Source: Niebla homalea
Taxonomy: Eukaryota > Ascomycota > Lecanoromycetes > Lecanorales > Ramalinaceae
DNA: 64,000 nt
Assembly: GCA_019925105.1 (NCBI GenBank)
Contig: JAHGAU010000008.1
Location: 496,001 to 560,000, forward strand
Direction of reading: 5' to 3'
In this document: in pieces, positions 23,701 to 34,657 of the stretch
How the letters are laid out: each line of letters starts with the position of its first letter
Numbering within the stretch: the stretch's first letter is position 1
Program-made: the position numbers and the translations under genes
Notes under the pieces: generated by a model
Database searches by the model: none
Told to the model about the DNA's origin: nothing
What the model saw: the letters and a program-made list of their open reading frames with translations, nothing else

Positions 23701-25525
23701 TCCCGCGCTGAAAAGAACAGTATTTTTGGACATGTCAAACGCTCCTCCGAACTTTGTTCTTTGAGCACTTTCGACTGAATATCGGCTGGAGCTACTTCGC
23801 AATCGTTCCAGATTGTTGGAGGGTTTCGAGCTGTCATATGATGCCCAACCAACTTATGCCCCTCGAGGTAATTCAAAGGGTCGTCCAAGATTGCATGCTA
23901 CATAGTGTATTAGCGGTAGTAAGGAATCAAGTTATGGACCTCAGTGAGCCTACAGCATTGGTTCCCGCAAAGCCGAACGAGTTGACCGAAGCACGACGAA
24001 GGCCTTTGCTTGGCCACTCAGTGGGCTCAAGAGGGAACTGGAAAATGCTCAGTAAGTTGTGCAACTGAATGAATCGCAGCTTGCATCCGCTACCTTGATC
24101 TTCAAGAATTCCATGTCAATTCTTGGATTCACATTCTCGAAATTCGTGTTTGGTGGGATGATCCCTTTTTCAAGAATCAGGATTGTCTTGATGACTGACG
24201 CTATTCCACTACAGCCTTCAAGGTGGCCAATGTTACTCTTGACAGCTCCAACCCAGAGAGGGTCATCTGGGGTTCGAGTTTTGGAAAAAGCTGCACCCAG
24301 AGCATTTGCTTCCGTGGGGTCTCCAATAAGAGTACCCGTACCATGTGCCTCGAAATATCTCGTTGGGATCATACTTAGGCCTGCGCTGGAATAAGTCTCC
24401 TTGATCAATGCCTCTTGTGACGTGGCGTTCGGCTGCGTTATGCCTGGAGTGTAACCATCTTGGTTGCAGCTCGTGTTGCGGATAACCGCGCGAATAGTGT
24501 CTTGATCGTGTAAAGCGTCTGAGAGACGCTTCAACACCAGCACGCCAAACCCTTCTCCTCTGCCATATCCAGTCCCTCGATGGTCGAAACTGTAGCATTG
24601 GCCATCTGCAGACAACATATTCATTGCTGATAAGGCGTGCAGGTAATCCGGTGAAAAAATTAAGTTGCTGCCGCCGACGATGCTCTGCAGAAGATTAGAA
24701 GGTAATCAAGCATGGATCAAGAGCATTCTCGAGTTGACTTTACCATGTTTGTCTCGCCACCACGAAGACCTTTGCAGCCAAGATCAAGAGCTACGAGACT
24801 ACTCGAGCATGCTGTGTCAATGTTGACACTATTTCCTTTGAAGTTGTAGAACCAACTAATCCGATTCGCATTAAGGCAAGGCTGGCCACCAAGAGCCGTA
24901 GTCGTTCCACACACTTCAGAGTCTTTTAAGCTGAGATGCTGCCAGTCGTTTGTGAACGTGCCAATGTATACTGACGTCCTGGAACCATTACATTTCTCAA
25001 GAGGTATGCCAGCTGTTGATTGTTTCGATCTTAGTCAAAGGGGCATATATGGTCTGAGGGTGTGCATACCGTTTTCCAGAGCGTAATATGTATGTTCGAG
25101 GAGTTTCCGTTGTTGGGGATCCATACTATCTGCGTCCGATGATGAAATGGAGAAGAAAGATGCATCAAATGCAGCAATATCGTCTTGCAAGAAATGGCCG
25201 CCACGAACTGACACCTGCAGCCTTTTACTTCGTTTTCTTGCAAAATGAGCCTCTTACGATTTACCTGTCCTTTTCTGTTTCGATCTGGATGATGCATATT
25301 GGAAATACTCAACCTGCTTTGGGGGATTTCGGTAGCAGTATTCTGTCCATGAATCAACAGCTCCCAGAAGGCTTCTACCGATGTAGCCTCCCGAGGAAAT
25401 TCAAAAGAGAGACCCACAACCGCGATCGGCTCGACAGCATGTTTGTCAGTAGGCTCAGAAAGTTCTTGGAGTGTTTTTTCGGAGACACCATCTGCCATAG
25501 GCATTTGCACGTGCTTGCTCGCCAT
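17740..25525 (-). CDS. Highly reducing type I polyketide synthase (KS-AT-DH-ER-KR-ACP, decayed MT)
   Basis: Eight exons on the minus strand: 25525-25265, 25214-25070, 25012-24744, 24684-24094, 24037-23954, 23897-19050, 18993-18673 and 18612-17740. The seven introns are 50-60 nt and all junctions keep phase; 2463 aa. KS is at about 31-457 with the triad Cys204 (DTACSSSL), His339 (EAHGTGT) and His379 (SNIGHLEG). AT is at about 590-910 (FTGQGAQW; Ser684 in GHSSGE). DH is at about 1000-1290 (His near 1027; Asp near 1220 in LDAILQM). ER is at about 1740-2060 ([12 protein letters not shown]), KR at about 2070-2260 (GGLGGLGR; Y in ANYNAG), and ACP at about 2370-2450 (VDSLLAVEL, Ser near 2413). Between DH and ER a methyltransferase-like stretch lacks motif I. 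There is no thioesterase or condensation domain, so release must be in trans. It should make a reduced, unmethylated polyketide; the product is unknown. Confidence 0.93.
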
Positions 25526-26631
25526 GTTGAGCGATGTTGAGTACAGCTTAGCAATGAACCAATGACCGTGTCGACGGCTTGACAACGGTTGATCTTCTTA
25601 TCTGAATAGACGTAAAAGCAGAATGGCCATATGAGGTGTCTGGTAATGACTTGAAGATATTCGTGAGGCGTATTGAGTTTGCTCTTTGTCTTTAGTTCAG
25701 GATACTGACGCTATTGAAGAACAAGTCTTCAGACCGGTATTTCTATGTCACAGCAGGCTTTTCGCGTCCATAGGTCCCCCAAGGCGGTGAACGAAGCATT
25801 GCCTGAGATTCTCGCATCATGTATGCAGAGCAAGTACTAACAATCTTTGAGGGGCGAAATAGAGCGAAAGGTGGGTATGCTCAGCCTAGGAGACGCTTTC
25901 CGCTGCCCAAAATTTCAAATCCGCGCACATCCGACGTTATTCTGGTTCTGTGTCTGAATAGTGCCATGGATGATGCATCCACGCCACTGCTGCTGGATGC
26001 ACAGTTTGCGAGCTGCTGGATCCACATTCTGCGAGCTGACGAATAAGCTGTCATGATGTCGTGTGAACACGAGTAGCTTCGCAAGAGGTCTCCATATACA
26101 CAGTCGATGGTCAAAGTCGTCCAGATAGTCAGACCCAAGGGTCCACCAAGTGTGTCTACTTGAATCGGTTGCAGGAACCCTCTTAGGAAGGTCGTGCACC
26201 ACCGTGCCACAAAGCGGACCCGCGCTCGTTGACTGAGATGCAAGCAGATACTGATGCATTGCTTGCATCAGCATCTATTCGCTTAACTGAAATGCCGCGA
26301 GATGCGAGCTTGCGAGCAATGGATCTGCATGGTAATTTAAAGCCCGCAGCTAGATAATCATGCATGTACATCTGATGCAACGCTTGTGCCTAAGACGTCT
26401 GATCGTCCTCGCGTTCGCAGGACCAGAAAAATTAAAGCGGGGTACCACATATCCTGGTCTCGACGATATGTTAAATGACCGACTGCGTGAGCTAGGCGAG
26501 CATCGCATCAAACAACGTTCTCACGTGTCAGCATTGTATAGCATACTTTGTTTGTTTAAGAGGACTCATCTGCCTTTTGAGAGCTTTGCCTGCTATGTGA
26601 TCAGCAAGTAGGTGCGAATCCAAGGTTCATA
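25526..26631. promoter_or_regulatory. Divergent promoter between PKS and LovG-like hydrolase
   Basis: Noncoding stretch between the PKS start and the start of the plus-strand hydrolase; the ORFs inside it are short and unlike known proteins. GATGCA or its complement occurs at 25972-25979 (GATGCATC), 25996, 26237, 26253, 26264 and 26374, which suggests a binding site for a shared regulator (inference). Divergent pairs with a common regulatory stretch are usual in fungal metabolite clusters. Confidence 0.55.
26251..26271. promoter_or_regulatory. Perfect 8+8 bp inverted repeat
   Basis: CTGATGCA, five bases, then TGCATCAG. It is nested with an outer GATGCAAGCA/TGCTTGCATC pairing (26237-26246 with 26260-26269). 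The form suits a dimeric zinc-cluster or bZIP factor. No factor gene is in the window. Confidence 0.5.
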
Positions 26632-27468
26632 ATGCATTTCCTTTGTCTCCATGGCATGGGCACGAACGCTCAAGTGCTCGAAAATAATTTTGGTCTGGCC
26701 TCTCCCTTCGCCCTTCCAATCGTACAACTCTTTCTCCGCCCCTTCCATTTTTTCATCTCCGCGTTGCTCGTGTCCGATTCTGTTAACAACTTCCCCACAG
26801 CGACTGTTCGATATGAGATGGACCATATCCATACCTTTGATTTCCCAGAAGGCTGCGTGATATGCCCAATAGCACCAGGTACGTCCACAACACTGTGGTA
26901 TGTTTTGAGCCCAATTCGTTCAAAAGCTAACGGGATGACAGAGATTAAAGTCTACTATCCATCGGCAGATGAGTATTATAAATACTATGACCAGCATTCC
27001 GCCAAGAGTCTAATTGTCGCCCTCTCGCAACTCGAAAAGTATATAGAAGAGGAAGGGCCTTTCGACGGTGTCCTTGGCTTTTCGCAAGGCGCCAGCCTCG
27101 CTGCGACGTATCTTGCCCGTCTGAGCCGAGATCAACCTTCCACACCCTTACCCTTCAAGTGCGCGATATTTTTCAGCGGTGCGGTTCCTTTCGACCCGCA
27201 ATATTTGCATGACGAGGAGATGAGGTTCATAGATCCGAAAGCTACGGGGCCGCTGCTTAAACTGCCCACGGCCAACATTTGGGGGCGTAACGACGACGTT
27301 TGGCCCGGTAGCGGCGAGGTGCTTGGGGAACTTTGCGACGATACGTATAAGAATACGTATGTACATGACGAAGGACACAGCATTCCAGGTCCAAGAGCGA
27401 AGGAGGCTGTGCAGGGATGTATGAGAGCTATCAGGAGGGTAATTGAACAAGGCGAAACGTTGCAGTAG
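26632..27468 (+). CDS. FSH1/LovG-like serine hydrolase (possible trans-acting PKS thioesterase)
   Basis: Three exons: 26632-26692, 26801-26878 and 26942-27468, with introns of 108 nt (acceptor CCCACAG) and 63 nt (branch GCTAACG); 221 aa. The first strand MHFLCLHGMGTN opens the alpha/beta hydrolase fold. Ser94 sits in GFSQGASL, an Asp in WGRNDD (164 or 165), and His192 in DEGHSIPG. This is the FSH1 family, which includes LovG, the hydrolase that frees dihydromonacolin L from the HR-PKS LovB. It is divergent from an HR-PKS that has no release domain, so product off-loading is the likely role (inference). Both introns are multiples of three without stops; removing them restores the usual family spacing between strand 1 and the PSADEYY region. 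Confidence 0.85.
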   Translation: MHFLCLHGMGTNAQVLENNFGLASPFALPIVQLFLRPFHFFISALLVSDSVNNFPTATVRYEMDHIHTFDFPEGCVICPIAPGTSTTLWYVLSPIRSKANGMTEIKVYYPSADEYYKYYDQHSAKSLIVALSQLEKYIEEEGPFDGVLGFSQGASLAATYLARLSRDQPSTPLPFKCAIFFSGAVPFDPQYLHDEEMRFIDPKATGPLLKLPTANIWGRNDDVWPGSGEVLGELCDDTYKNTYVHDEGHSIPGPRAKEAVQGCMRAIRRVIEQGETLQ

Positions 27469-27494
27469 AAAAGATCTTGAGAACACGAATTCAG

Positions 27495-28018
27495 AGGTGT
27501 CCTTTTGCCTTCCTTCTGATGTACAAGCTATGACCTTCCGCAAACGCGTCTTATCACCATCTCGAATTACTCCCTTCAGCCAGGTCTTCCTACATTTAGG
27601 CGGTCTTTCAATTTTGGGCTGTGCAGAGAATCAAAGCTGGCGTTCTCAGTGAATGCTCAAATGAGATCCCTAGCTCAGCTGTGATGAGCTCGTCCCGCTC
27701 GAAGAAATGCGCCATCAGTTGTCCAAAAGTCTCGTCGAACATCATGGTGAACATCGCCCAGTGGCAGACTATAGCAATACTATTGAGGCCAGAGCCAAGA
27801 GAGAAGAGCAAGTTCGCCGAGCTTCGGGGCAGTCGAGAGTCTGGAGAGCTTTTGATGAACGACTTGCAGGCTCGATGTGTCTTTGAGGTATCGAGCGAAA
27901 TTGACAAGAGGCTGTTCTCGCCCCGGTCGCCATGGCGGACACGGAAAGATGTCTCGACAACTTTCAATGAGGCATCAGCGCAAAGGCCTCGACACCAGGG
28001 TATGTTAAAATCGTCGTT
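27495..28018 (-). pseudogene. Hot-dog (PaaI/4HBT-like) thioesterase pseudogene
   Basis: The minus-strand reading begins FNIPWCRG, just after a TAA at 28019-28021, and runs through FSLGSGLN and FDETFGQLMAHFFERDE to RTPALILC. It then meets TGA near 27610. The expected continuation (RKTWLKGVIRDGDKT) is found two bases out of frame after the run at 27611-27616. No GT..AG intron can join the frames, and there is no ATG before the core (first in-frame ATG only at AMFTMM). The family's usual HGG is HWA here. So a small hydrolase of the fungal hot-dog family has decayed next to the PKS locus. It may once have belonged to the cluster. Confidence 0.65.
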
Positions 28019-28385
28019 TTAAATGATCCGAGCAATTTGCAGAAAAGACTTTTTCCAAGTCACAGGCACGAGAAAAGGGATAAGATGAGCAGGGATGTAC
28101 TTATTTTTTCCCTTGTGAACTGGAGAACGGGAGATGGTGGAGACCGGAACCAGCGAATCCATGAGCACAGTGGATTTCAACGCGCCAGTCGTCGAGGACT
28201 TAGAGAGCCCCTCACTGACGCTAATTTGCTTTGAGCCAATCTCATTGACAGTGCTATCGTGAGCAATTACAGCGTCCCATCTCCATTAAGTCATTCAATG
28301 GTAGGGACGCTGCCACGTTCACGTAGATCAATGTTCCTGGTGTTGTGGACAAAGATGCGAATACGCAAGCGTGATTTGGCTAGTG
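28019..28385. other. Transition into the AT-rich compartment
   Basis: No coding signal. GC content falls across this stretch towards the repeat-rich region. Confidence 0.5.
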
Positions 28386-28445
28386 TATTTGAGAAACTTG
28401 CTAGTGCTTTTGGCATATTTGAGAAGCTTGCGAATGCTTGGCAAA
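28386..28445. repeat. 30 bp tandem repeat, two units
   Basis: Two imperfect copies starting TATTTGAGAA at 28386 and 28416. The second copy runs into the left arm of the inverted repeat below. Confidence 0.7.
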
Positions 28446-28850
28446 AAAAAAAACACCACACCTCTCCTGAGATTTTATTAGCTACTACTATATAAATTTA
28501 TTCAAACTTTATATAGTGTCTACTTTGAGTCGGTATGCCCCTTAAATCACTTAAAGAATTTGTTTTTACTTTTTGTGTTTCAACGGTAATATTAATAGTA
28601 ATAGTAGAAGTGATAATAAGGCCGCATTGCGGGTAACACTGAGCCTCAGCTCAGCTCAAGTCCGGATCTTCACTCTACTATGCGCCCCCCGGGTCTTGAT
28701 ACGTAATCTTTGGTCAAAGAATACCTTAACTTGACTCACTAATACTGTAAATTCATTTACTGATACGATGATCGAATGATACGTATACCAGTGGACGTTG
28801 CGCAAAGCTCCTCAGGGAGAGGTGTGGTTTTTTTTTGTGCCAAGCATTCG
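28431..28850. mobile_element. MITE-like element with about 40 bp terminal inverted repeats
   Basis: The left arm 28431-28471 (CGAATGCTTGGCA, an A-run, then CACACCTCTCCTGAG) is the near-perfect reverse complement of the right arm 28811-28850. The 339 bp between them are AT-rich and noncoding. Weaker inverted similarity extends outside both arms (GAGAAACTTG / CAAGTTGCTTGAG), so the true ends may be further out. No clean target-site duplication was identified. A foldback or MITE is the simplest reading. Confidence 0.55.
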
Positions 28851-29241
28851 CACGCTTTTTTAGCGTGCTCAAGTTGCTTGAGAATCCTTGGCACTATTTT
28901 TTGCGCGTACCCACTCTTGGTAGCCTATACCAATTCCATGAATAACGCGTTAAACATGGAGCTACTGTTAGAGTACAAGCCCCTCTGGGGTGGTTGGAAG
29001 GCAAAGGGTGTATTACGTATAATTAAAGACACTAAAGTACAGAGGTGTAAAAGTAAAGGGGCTGAAGGCCCTAATATACCCAGTTAGTGACACTCCTAGG
29101 TGCCGGACTAACCCCGGGCTTGGCCCGGGATAGGCCCGGTAGGGCTTACTCCTAAGCTATTAATACCCCTGAACCTTAATATTACCCCCCCCCCCCTAGG
29201 AAAGGCTCGCTTTCAAGCCTATAAGTACGTTGAAAAGGAAA
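28851..29241. other. AT-rich spacer
   Basis: Holds a small hairpin (GCACGC..GCGTGC, 28850-28868), a GC-rich patch with CCGGGCTTGGCCCGG near 29114, and a C-run near 29190. An ORF of 103 codons crosses it but has no protein family features and overlaps the right arm of the inverted repeat. Confidence 0.45.
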
Positions 29242-29246
29242 AATTT

Positions 29247-29410
29247 TGTCAGGTACTGGGAGTACTGAGGTAAAAATGTGGGTATAATATATATGATAAG
29301 TATCTACCTAGCTATAAAGGTGCGCAATATAAGTATACGCGCCAAGCTACTATACCCCTTTAGGTGCTAGTGCCCGATAAGCTCTTAATATACGTATATT
29401 ATACATAATA
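29247..29410 (+). repeat. X1 5' LTR
   Basis: The outer (left) end keeps TGTCAGG, while the inner end is degraded to TATACGTATATTATAC. Confidence 0.8.
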
Positions 29411-30632
29411 AATGCACCATAAAAAGGAAGATCGCGACGCTTTCATTACGATAATAAGGTTAAAGTCTCCATTATTAAGAGCGGCTCCGGGGTTAAAGAA
29501 TAAATATATTTAGCGCCGAGCGTATTAAGGAAGTGAAAATATATTATAATTATTAAGTATTAAGGTACTATAATATTAAGAAATTGAAAAAACCTAAAAA
29601 AGGTATAAGCCGAGGAATTATTATAATTTTACCCGGGAAATAATCGTGGATTTAAGTATTTTATAAGAGCTAAATTGCTTAAATCCGTGATCTCCGTGGT
29701 TTTACCGGGTCGTATCTTATCAGTCGTCTTTATAACCCTTAAAGAATAAGTATAAACGGTTATATAAACATTATTAATCTTCAGCCGTTTTATATTTAAT
29801 AAAGCCATAAAATTCGCCTAATTTATACTTATCGTAAATAATAAATTTAAAATTATTAAACTTAAGTATATGCTTAAAACCGGCCTTAACCAGGCTAAAT
29901 AATATTATAAATAAATAATTATATTATAGCCAAAATTTAAAGGTATATTACCGTTTATAAATATATAATAGCTTATCCTTAACACTTATTATACCAGCCT
30001 TTATAACGTTTCTTCCTTATTAATTTATTGTGATTATACGTCGTTTAACTGAAGGCTCTTTCTTTAATATTACGGGGGAAACCTAAAGTAAAAATGACGG
30101 AGCAGGTAAGCTTTTTACTTACGGGGTAAATACTGCGGGAGCGGGTGGATTTAGAGGTGTCGCACTTAATTTGGGTATAAATCTATTGAAGAGATCCTTA
30201 AGTATTATGGGTAATAATACCTTTAATAGTGATACTTTAACTGAGGGTGTTGATTTTAGTGAAATAAGAGATTTAAGAAATATAAATCTTATATAAAGGT
30301 TATAGATTATAAGGTAGGATTTGGGTAAGAAGTAGTTAGTTAATAAGCTTATTAATAAAGGTATTAATGATAAAGTCCTGGATCTTATAGGTAAAATTTA
30401 AGATAAGAGTAATCCAATCGATTTAAAAGCTAATAAATATAATAATAATAAGAATAAAGCTAAGGCCGAACTCGATAAAGCTTATAATAAAGGTATTATC
30501 GGTTTAATAAATATCCTATTAAAAGGATCCGCTTTAATAATAAGGGATTAAGTAAATAAGCTATAACTTAATAAAATATATTTAATCTATATTAATAATG
30601 TTAATATAATTGTTAATGCTATTACTATTATT

Positions 30633-30796
30633 TATTAGGTACTGGGAGTACTGAGGTAAAAATATGGGTATAATATATATAATAAGTGTCTACCTAGCTA
30701 TGAAGGTGCGCAATATAAGTATGCGCGCTAAGCTACTATACCCCTTTGGGTGCTAGTGCCCGACAAGCTCTTGGCATGCGCACATTGCACATAATA
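30633..30796 (+). repeat. X1 3' LTR
   Basis: The inner (left) end is degraded to TATTAGG, while the outer end keeps GGCATGCGCACATTGCAC. Confidence 0.8.
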
Positions 30797-30801
30797 AATT
30801 T

Positions 30802-31402
30802 TTAAACTTGAAACCACCCCTTTTACCCATTATTTATAAGCCGGGTAATTAAAGTAAGGTTTATATACCACCCAGCTTATCCGTTACTGGTTAACCGGGT
30901 AAGTAGTATAAGAATATCACCTAGGTTACCCGTTATTAATTAGCCGGGTAAGTAATATAAGAATATTACCCAGGTTACCCGTTACTGGTTAACCGGGTAA
31001 GAAATATGAGAATTATAAAGGTAGTATCGTAGCGGTAACCGGGTAGCTGGTATAAATATACGGGGGTAAGATCGTGGTAGTAACCCTTATAATAAGCCCT
31101 AAAACACGATTTCGTCCGGGGGTTCCAGGGTAAATATCGTTTTTTGCGATTTACCTTTTTTTAAAAATATTTTTTCAACCTTATTACCTTATATATTAAA
31201 TTTATATTAATAAAAAGGCGTATAATTTATATAGGTAAATAATATTAATAATAATCGTTTTAATAACTTTAAGGAGTTATAAGGCCGTTTTAAAAAGCCC
31301 TTAAACTTAATAAAAATACAATATACGGTTTATAATATTGAGTTTTAAGCCCGGTAAGATCGTTATTTAATTTAAACGTTTAAAATAGCCCTTAAAGGCT
31401 AC
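30802..31402. other. Spacer between X1 and Y, with a 49 bp minisatellite
   Basis: Holds about three 49 bp tandem units (near 30874-31020), each with GTTACCCGTTA..GCCGGGTAAG..ATAAGAATAT. The remainder is degraded. Removing Y would join 31402 to 56402, so this is probably the other side of the older gypsy remnant W. Confidence 0.5.
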
Positions 31403-31407
31403 CTTAA

Positions 31408-31776
31408 TGTTAGACAGGTCCGCCGGCTCACAGCTGGCGGGGCTAATCAAAAGGGGTTTATAGAAGACGTAAAGTGTAACTATAGATTTAATACTTAGAT
31501 TTAAAAGGTAAACTAACTCTTAAGGAATTATAAACTGGTTAAATATAGGCTTATTTTAAATAACCGGTCTTAAGGGTAACTTAAACCACGGTAATAATGA
31601 TTTTAACCCCGGTTATAATTACGTATACCCGTATATAAAAGGCCTGAACTCCTAAAGTTTTTAGTTTTAAAAGCCACCATTTAAATGGCTAAGTTACTTG
31701 GTTATAGCCTTTAAATAAGTTAATACTTAATATGCTTAATAAGCGTTAAACGCTTACTGAATATTAAGCGTTAATA
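31408..31776 (-). repeat. Y 3' LTR (left)
   Basis: The outer left end TGTTAGACAGGTCCGCCGG is intact. The right, inner end is degraded (AAGCGTTAATA in place of AGGCGCTAACA). Confidence 0.85.
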
Positions 31777-32697
31777 ATATCTCCCTTTTTATATTCTGGT
31801 CCTTAGAAATAAAGGTTATATAAATAAATAGCAATATTATAAAGAAAACGTTAACGCGTAACCGGCATATACATAAGGCTCGTTAAAAACCTATTATTAA
31901 AACCCAGTAAAAAAAGGGTAAAAGGAAAAAAGTCTATATATATACTTTAAAGTATATATTGAAAACGTCGTTTAATATATTAAACGTAATAAAACATTAT
32001 ACGTCAATATATAGTTAACGTATTATAATAAAGCTTATTAAAAATCTTTTTATAAAACTTAATAAAAAAAGGTAAATAAGAAAAGAGTTTTAATAATATT
32101 AATTAATAACTAGGTTATTACCTAAGAATTTACTTATTAATTTATTACGGCGTAACGATAATTAAATAATAAAAAATTTATTATTATTTTAAACTTTTTC
32201 TTTTTTTTTTTCTTTAATAATTTTAATAACTTTTATAAGTATATTATATATAAACTTTAATTATGATATTTAATTAATATATAAAAATAACTTTTATCTA
32301 TATCCTTATTATTATTATAATAAGTTATATTAATTATATATAAACGTTTATATACTTAATATAATAATAATCCGTAATAATAATAAATGAATATACGTTA
32401 ATATAACGTAAATAAAAGAGTAAAGTAAGTATTATCTTAGTATCTTAACGTATAATACTTATATAATACGATAATATTTTATTAACGCCTTATAATAAGA
32501 ATATATTTATAATTAAATAAAAGTTAATAGTATATAGGTACCCCGTATTTTATATATTTTTTATAGAATAAGCCTTATACTTATAATATTAATTTTTATA
32601 ATTAATATAAGTTTAAAGGTTATAATAACCATTATTATACCGTAAGATTATATCGTTATTAAAACGTTAACGTTTTAATTAAATATAGTTCCCGGAT

Positions 32698-32860
32698 TAT
32701 TATGTGCAACGTGCGCATACCAAGAGCTTATCGGGCACTAACACCCAAAGGGGTATAGTGACTTAGCGCGCATACTTATATTGCGTACCTTTATAGCTAG
32801 GTAGATACTTATGATACATATTATATCCACATTTTACCTTAATACTTCCAGTACCTGATA
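32698..32860 (-). repeat. X2 3' LTR
   Basis: The outer (left) end TATTATGTGCAACGTGCGC is well preserved; the inner end reads CCTGATA where the intact form is CCTGACA. Confidence 0.8.
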
Positions 32861-34657
32861 AATAGTAATAATAACGATAATCCTTTTATTATGTTCTTAA
32901 TATAGAGCTACTCTTACCTCTGCTTTCCTGTTATTTTATAAATAAGAAACGTACGATATTCTTAATACTTACGTTAAACGAGAATCTCTAATACTTAATT
33001 ATTAATCCCTTTAAATGGCTTTCAATCAACTTATTATATTAATAACGTTATTTACGGGTAAGTAAATTATACCTTAATTAAAAAAAAAATAACCTTTATC
33101 CTTAAGTAACGGTATAAAAAGGCTTTTACTCCTAGGGAATAATATAAAAAGAATAGAAAAAATGCTTTTACAGCTTATTAAAGACATTAAGGATCTTAAA
33201 TCTAATACTTAAAAGTTAAGATATAAGGCTATAAAGTTTAAAGAAAAACGCTTATTATTTAAAGACCTTAAAAAATAATATTATCGCGATCTTTTATACT
33301 TAATAGAGTTTCCTCTTAATAATAATATTAACGTTAACCTTATTAAAGAGAAAGAGAAGGATATATAAGGAGCGGAAACCGAAGTAATACGTTTTTTATT
33401 AAAATGAATAAGTTAAACCGCTAACGTATTAACGAAGTAAATTACTTCAATAATATTATAAACGTTTATAAATTTATCGATCGACTTTAAAGCATTAATA
33501 TAATTAAATTATTAAAACTTATCTCTTATAATATTATTATTTACTTTATTAATAATAAGGATAATTTCTTAAAGGAAGCGTATAACTAATGGATCTCTAA
33601 ATTAAGTAATATAACTTATAAAACGCTTATAATTTAAAGTACTTTGGATCCTTTTTACTTAATACTTAAAAAGCGGTTTAAAATTCCGCAGAATTAATTA
33701 TTAAAATAACTTATAATAATAAGGTATACTCATAAAGACGTAATAAATAAGAAGAATATTATAGCCTTTATAGGTAAGGTAATAATATCATATTATCGGA
33801 TTAATAATAATACTTAATAATTTACCTAATAATAATCTTTATAAATAGCTTTTAATTGCTTTAAAGACCTTTTGTAAAATATATTTATTCACCTTATTAA
33901 TAGCCTTAATAACTTTATTATAAACGTACGTATTAAACAACCCGGCTAATATGAATCCTTCCATAATTACGGTAAATCGAAGCTTTAATAAGGTGGATAT
34001 TACGGCCTTAATAAAAACGAATTTGATCCTTTAAAATTATATTATATTAAGCCTTATTAAAATATTAATAAATTTAAGGCTCGGTTTAAAGACAACGATA
34101 AATATCGCCCTATTAATAATACCAGCCGTAAAGCACTCCCTATACCTAACTTTTTAAAGGTTTATTATTTCCGTTATAATAATAACGATAATAACTTTAT
34201 CCTAAAATTAAACGATAAAACCAAGCCTTTACTATAAGACGAGTACGTCGGTATATATTGGGTAAATAATTAAACCTATTTTTATAATAAAAAGGGTAAC
34301 GTATAATCCTCTTAAAACCTATATTAAAATAATACCGTAATTACGGTAATAAAGAATTCAACCGGTTAAACCACGGAGATTACGGATTTAAGCGATTTAA
34401 CTTTTATAAAATACTTAAATCTATGATTATTTCCCGGGTAAGATTACGATAATTGCCCGGTTTATGGTTTTTCGATTTTTTAAACTTTACTTTAATAATT
34501 AACCTTAATACTTAACCATTATTACTTCCTTTTATTTCCTTAATATACTTAGCGCGAACTATATTAATTCCTTAATCCCGGAGCCGCCTTTTATAATAAG
34601 GACTTTTACCTTACCGTCATTATAAAGGCGTAGCGGTCTTTCCTTTTATAATGTATT

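Larger units (their letters stand above)
29247..30796 (+). mobile_element. Small LTR retroelement X1 (1550 bp)
   Basis: Equal-length 164 bp direct repeats at 29247-29410 and 30633-30796 begin TGTCAGGTACTGG (TATTAGG in the second copy). They are flanked by the 5 bp TSD AATTT (29242-29246 and 30797-30801). The interior is AT-rich and full of stops, with no recognisable polymerase. Its first 300 bases and its end match element X2, so this is a family of short, probably non-autonomous, LTR elements. Strand is taken from the shared interior and is arbitrary. Confidence 0.82.

Noticed and set aside
25586..26600. Small genes in the PKS/hydrolase promoter (ORFs up to 120 codons)
   Set aside because: Overlapping frames on both strands without family similarity; the upstream in-frame extension of the PKS (to 25585) lacks conservation and a better ATG context lies at 25525.
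27621..28022. 133-codon plus-strand ORF
   Set aside because: It is the antisense shadow of the hot-dog thioesterase remnant, which has clear family motifs on the minus strand.
28776..29087. 103-codon plus-strand ORF
   Set aside because: It overlaps the right arm of the inverted repeat and a low-complexity tract. No protein features.
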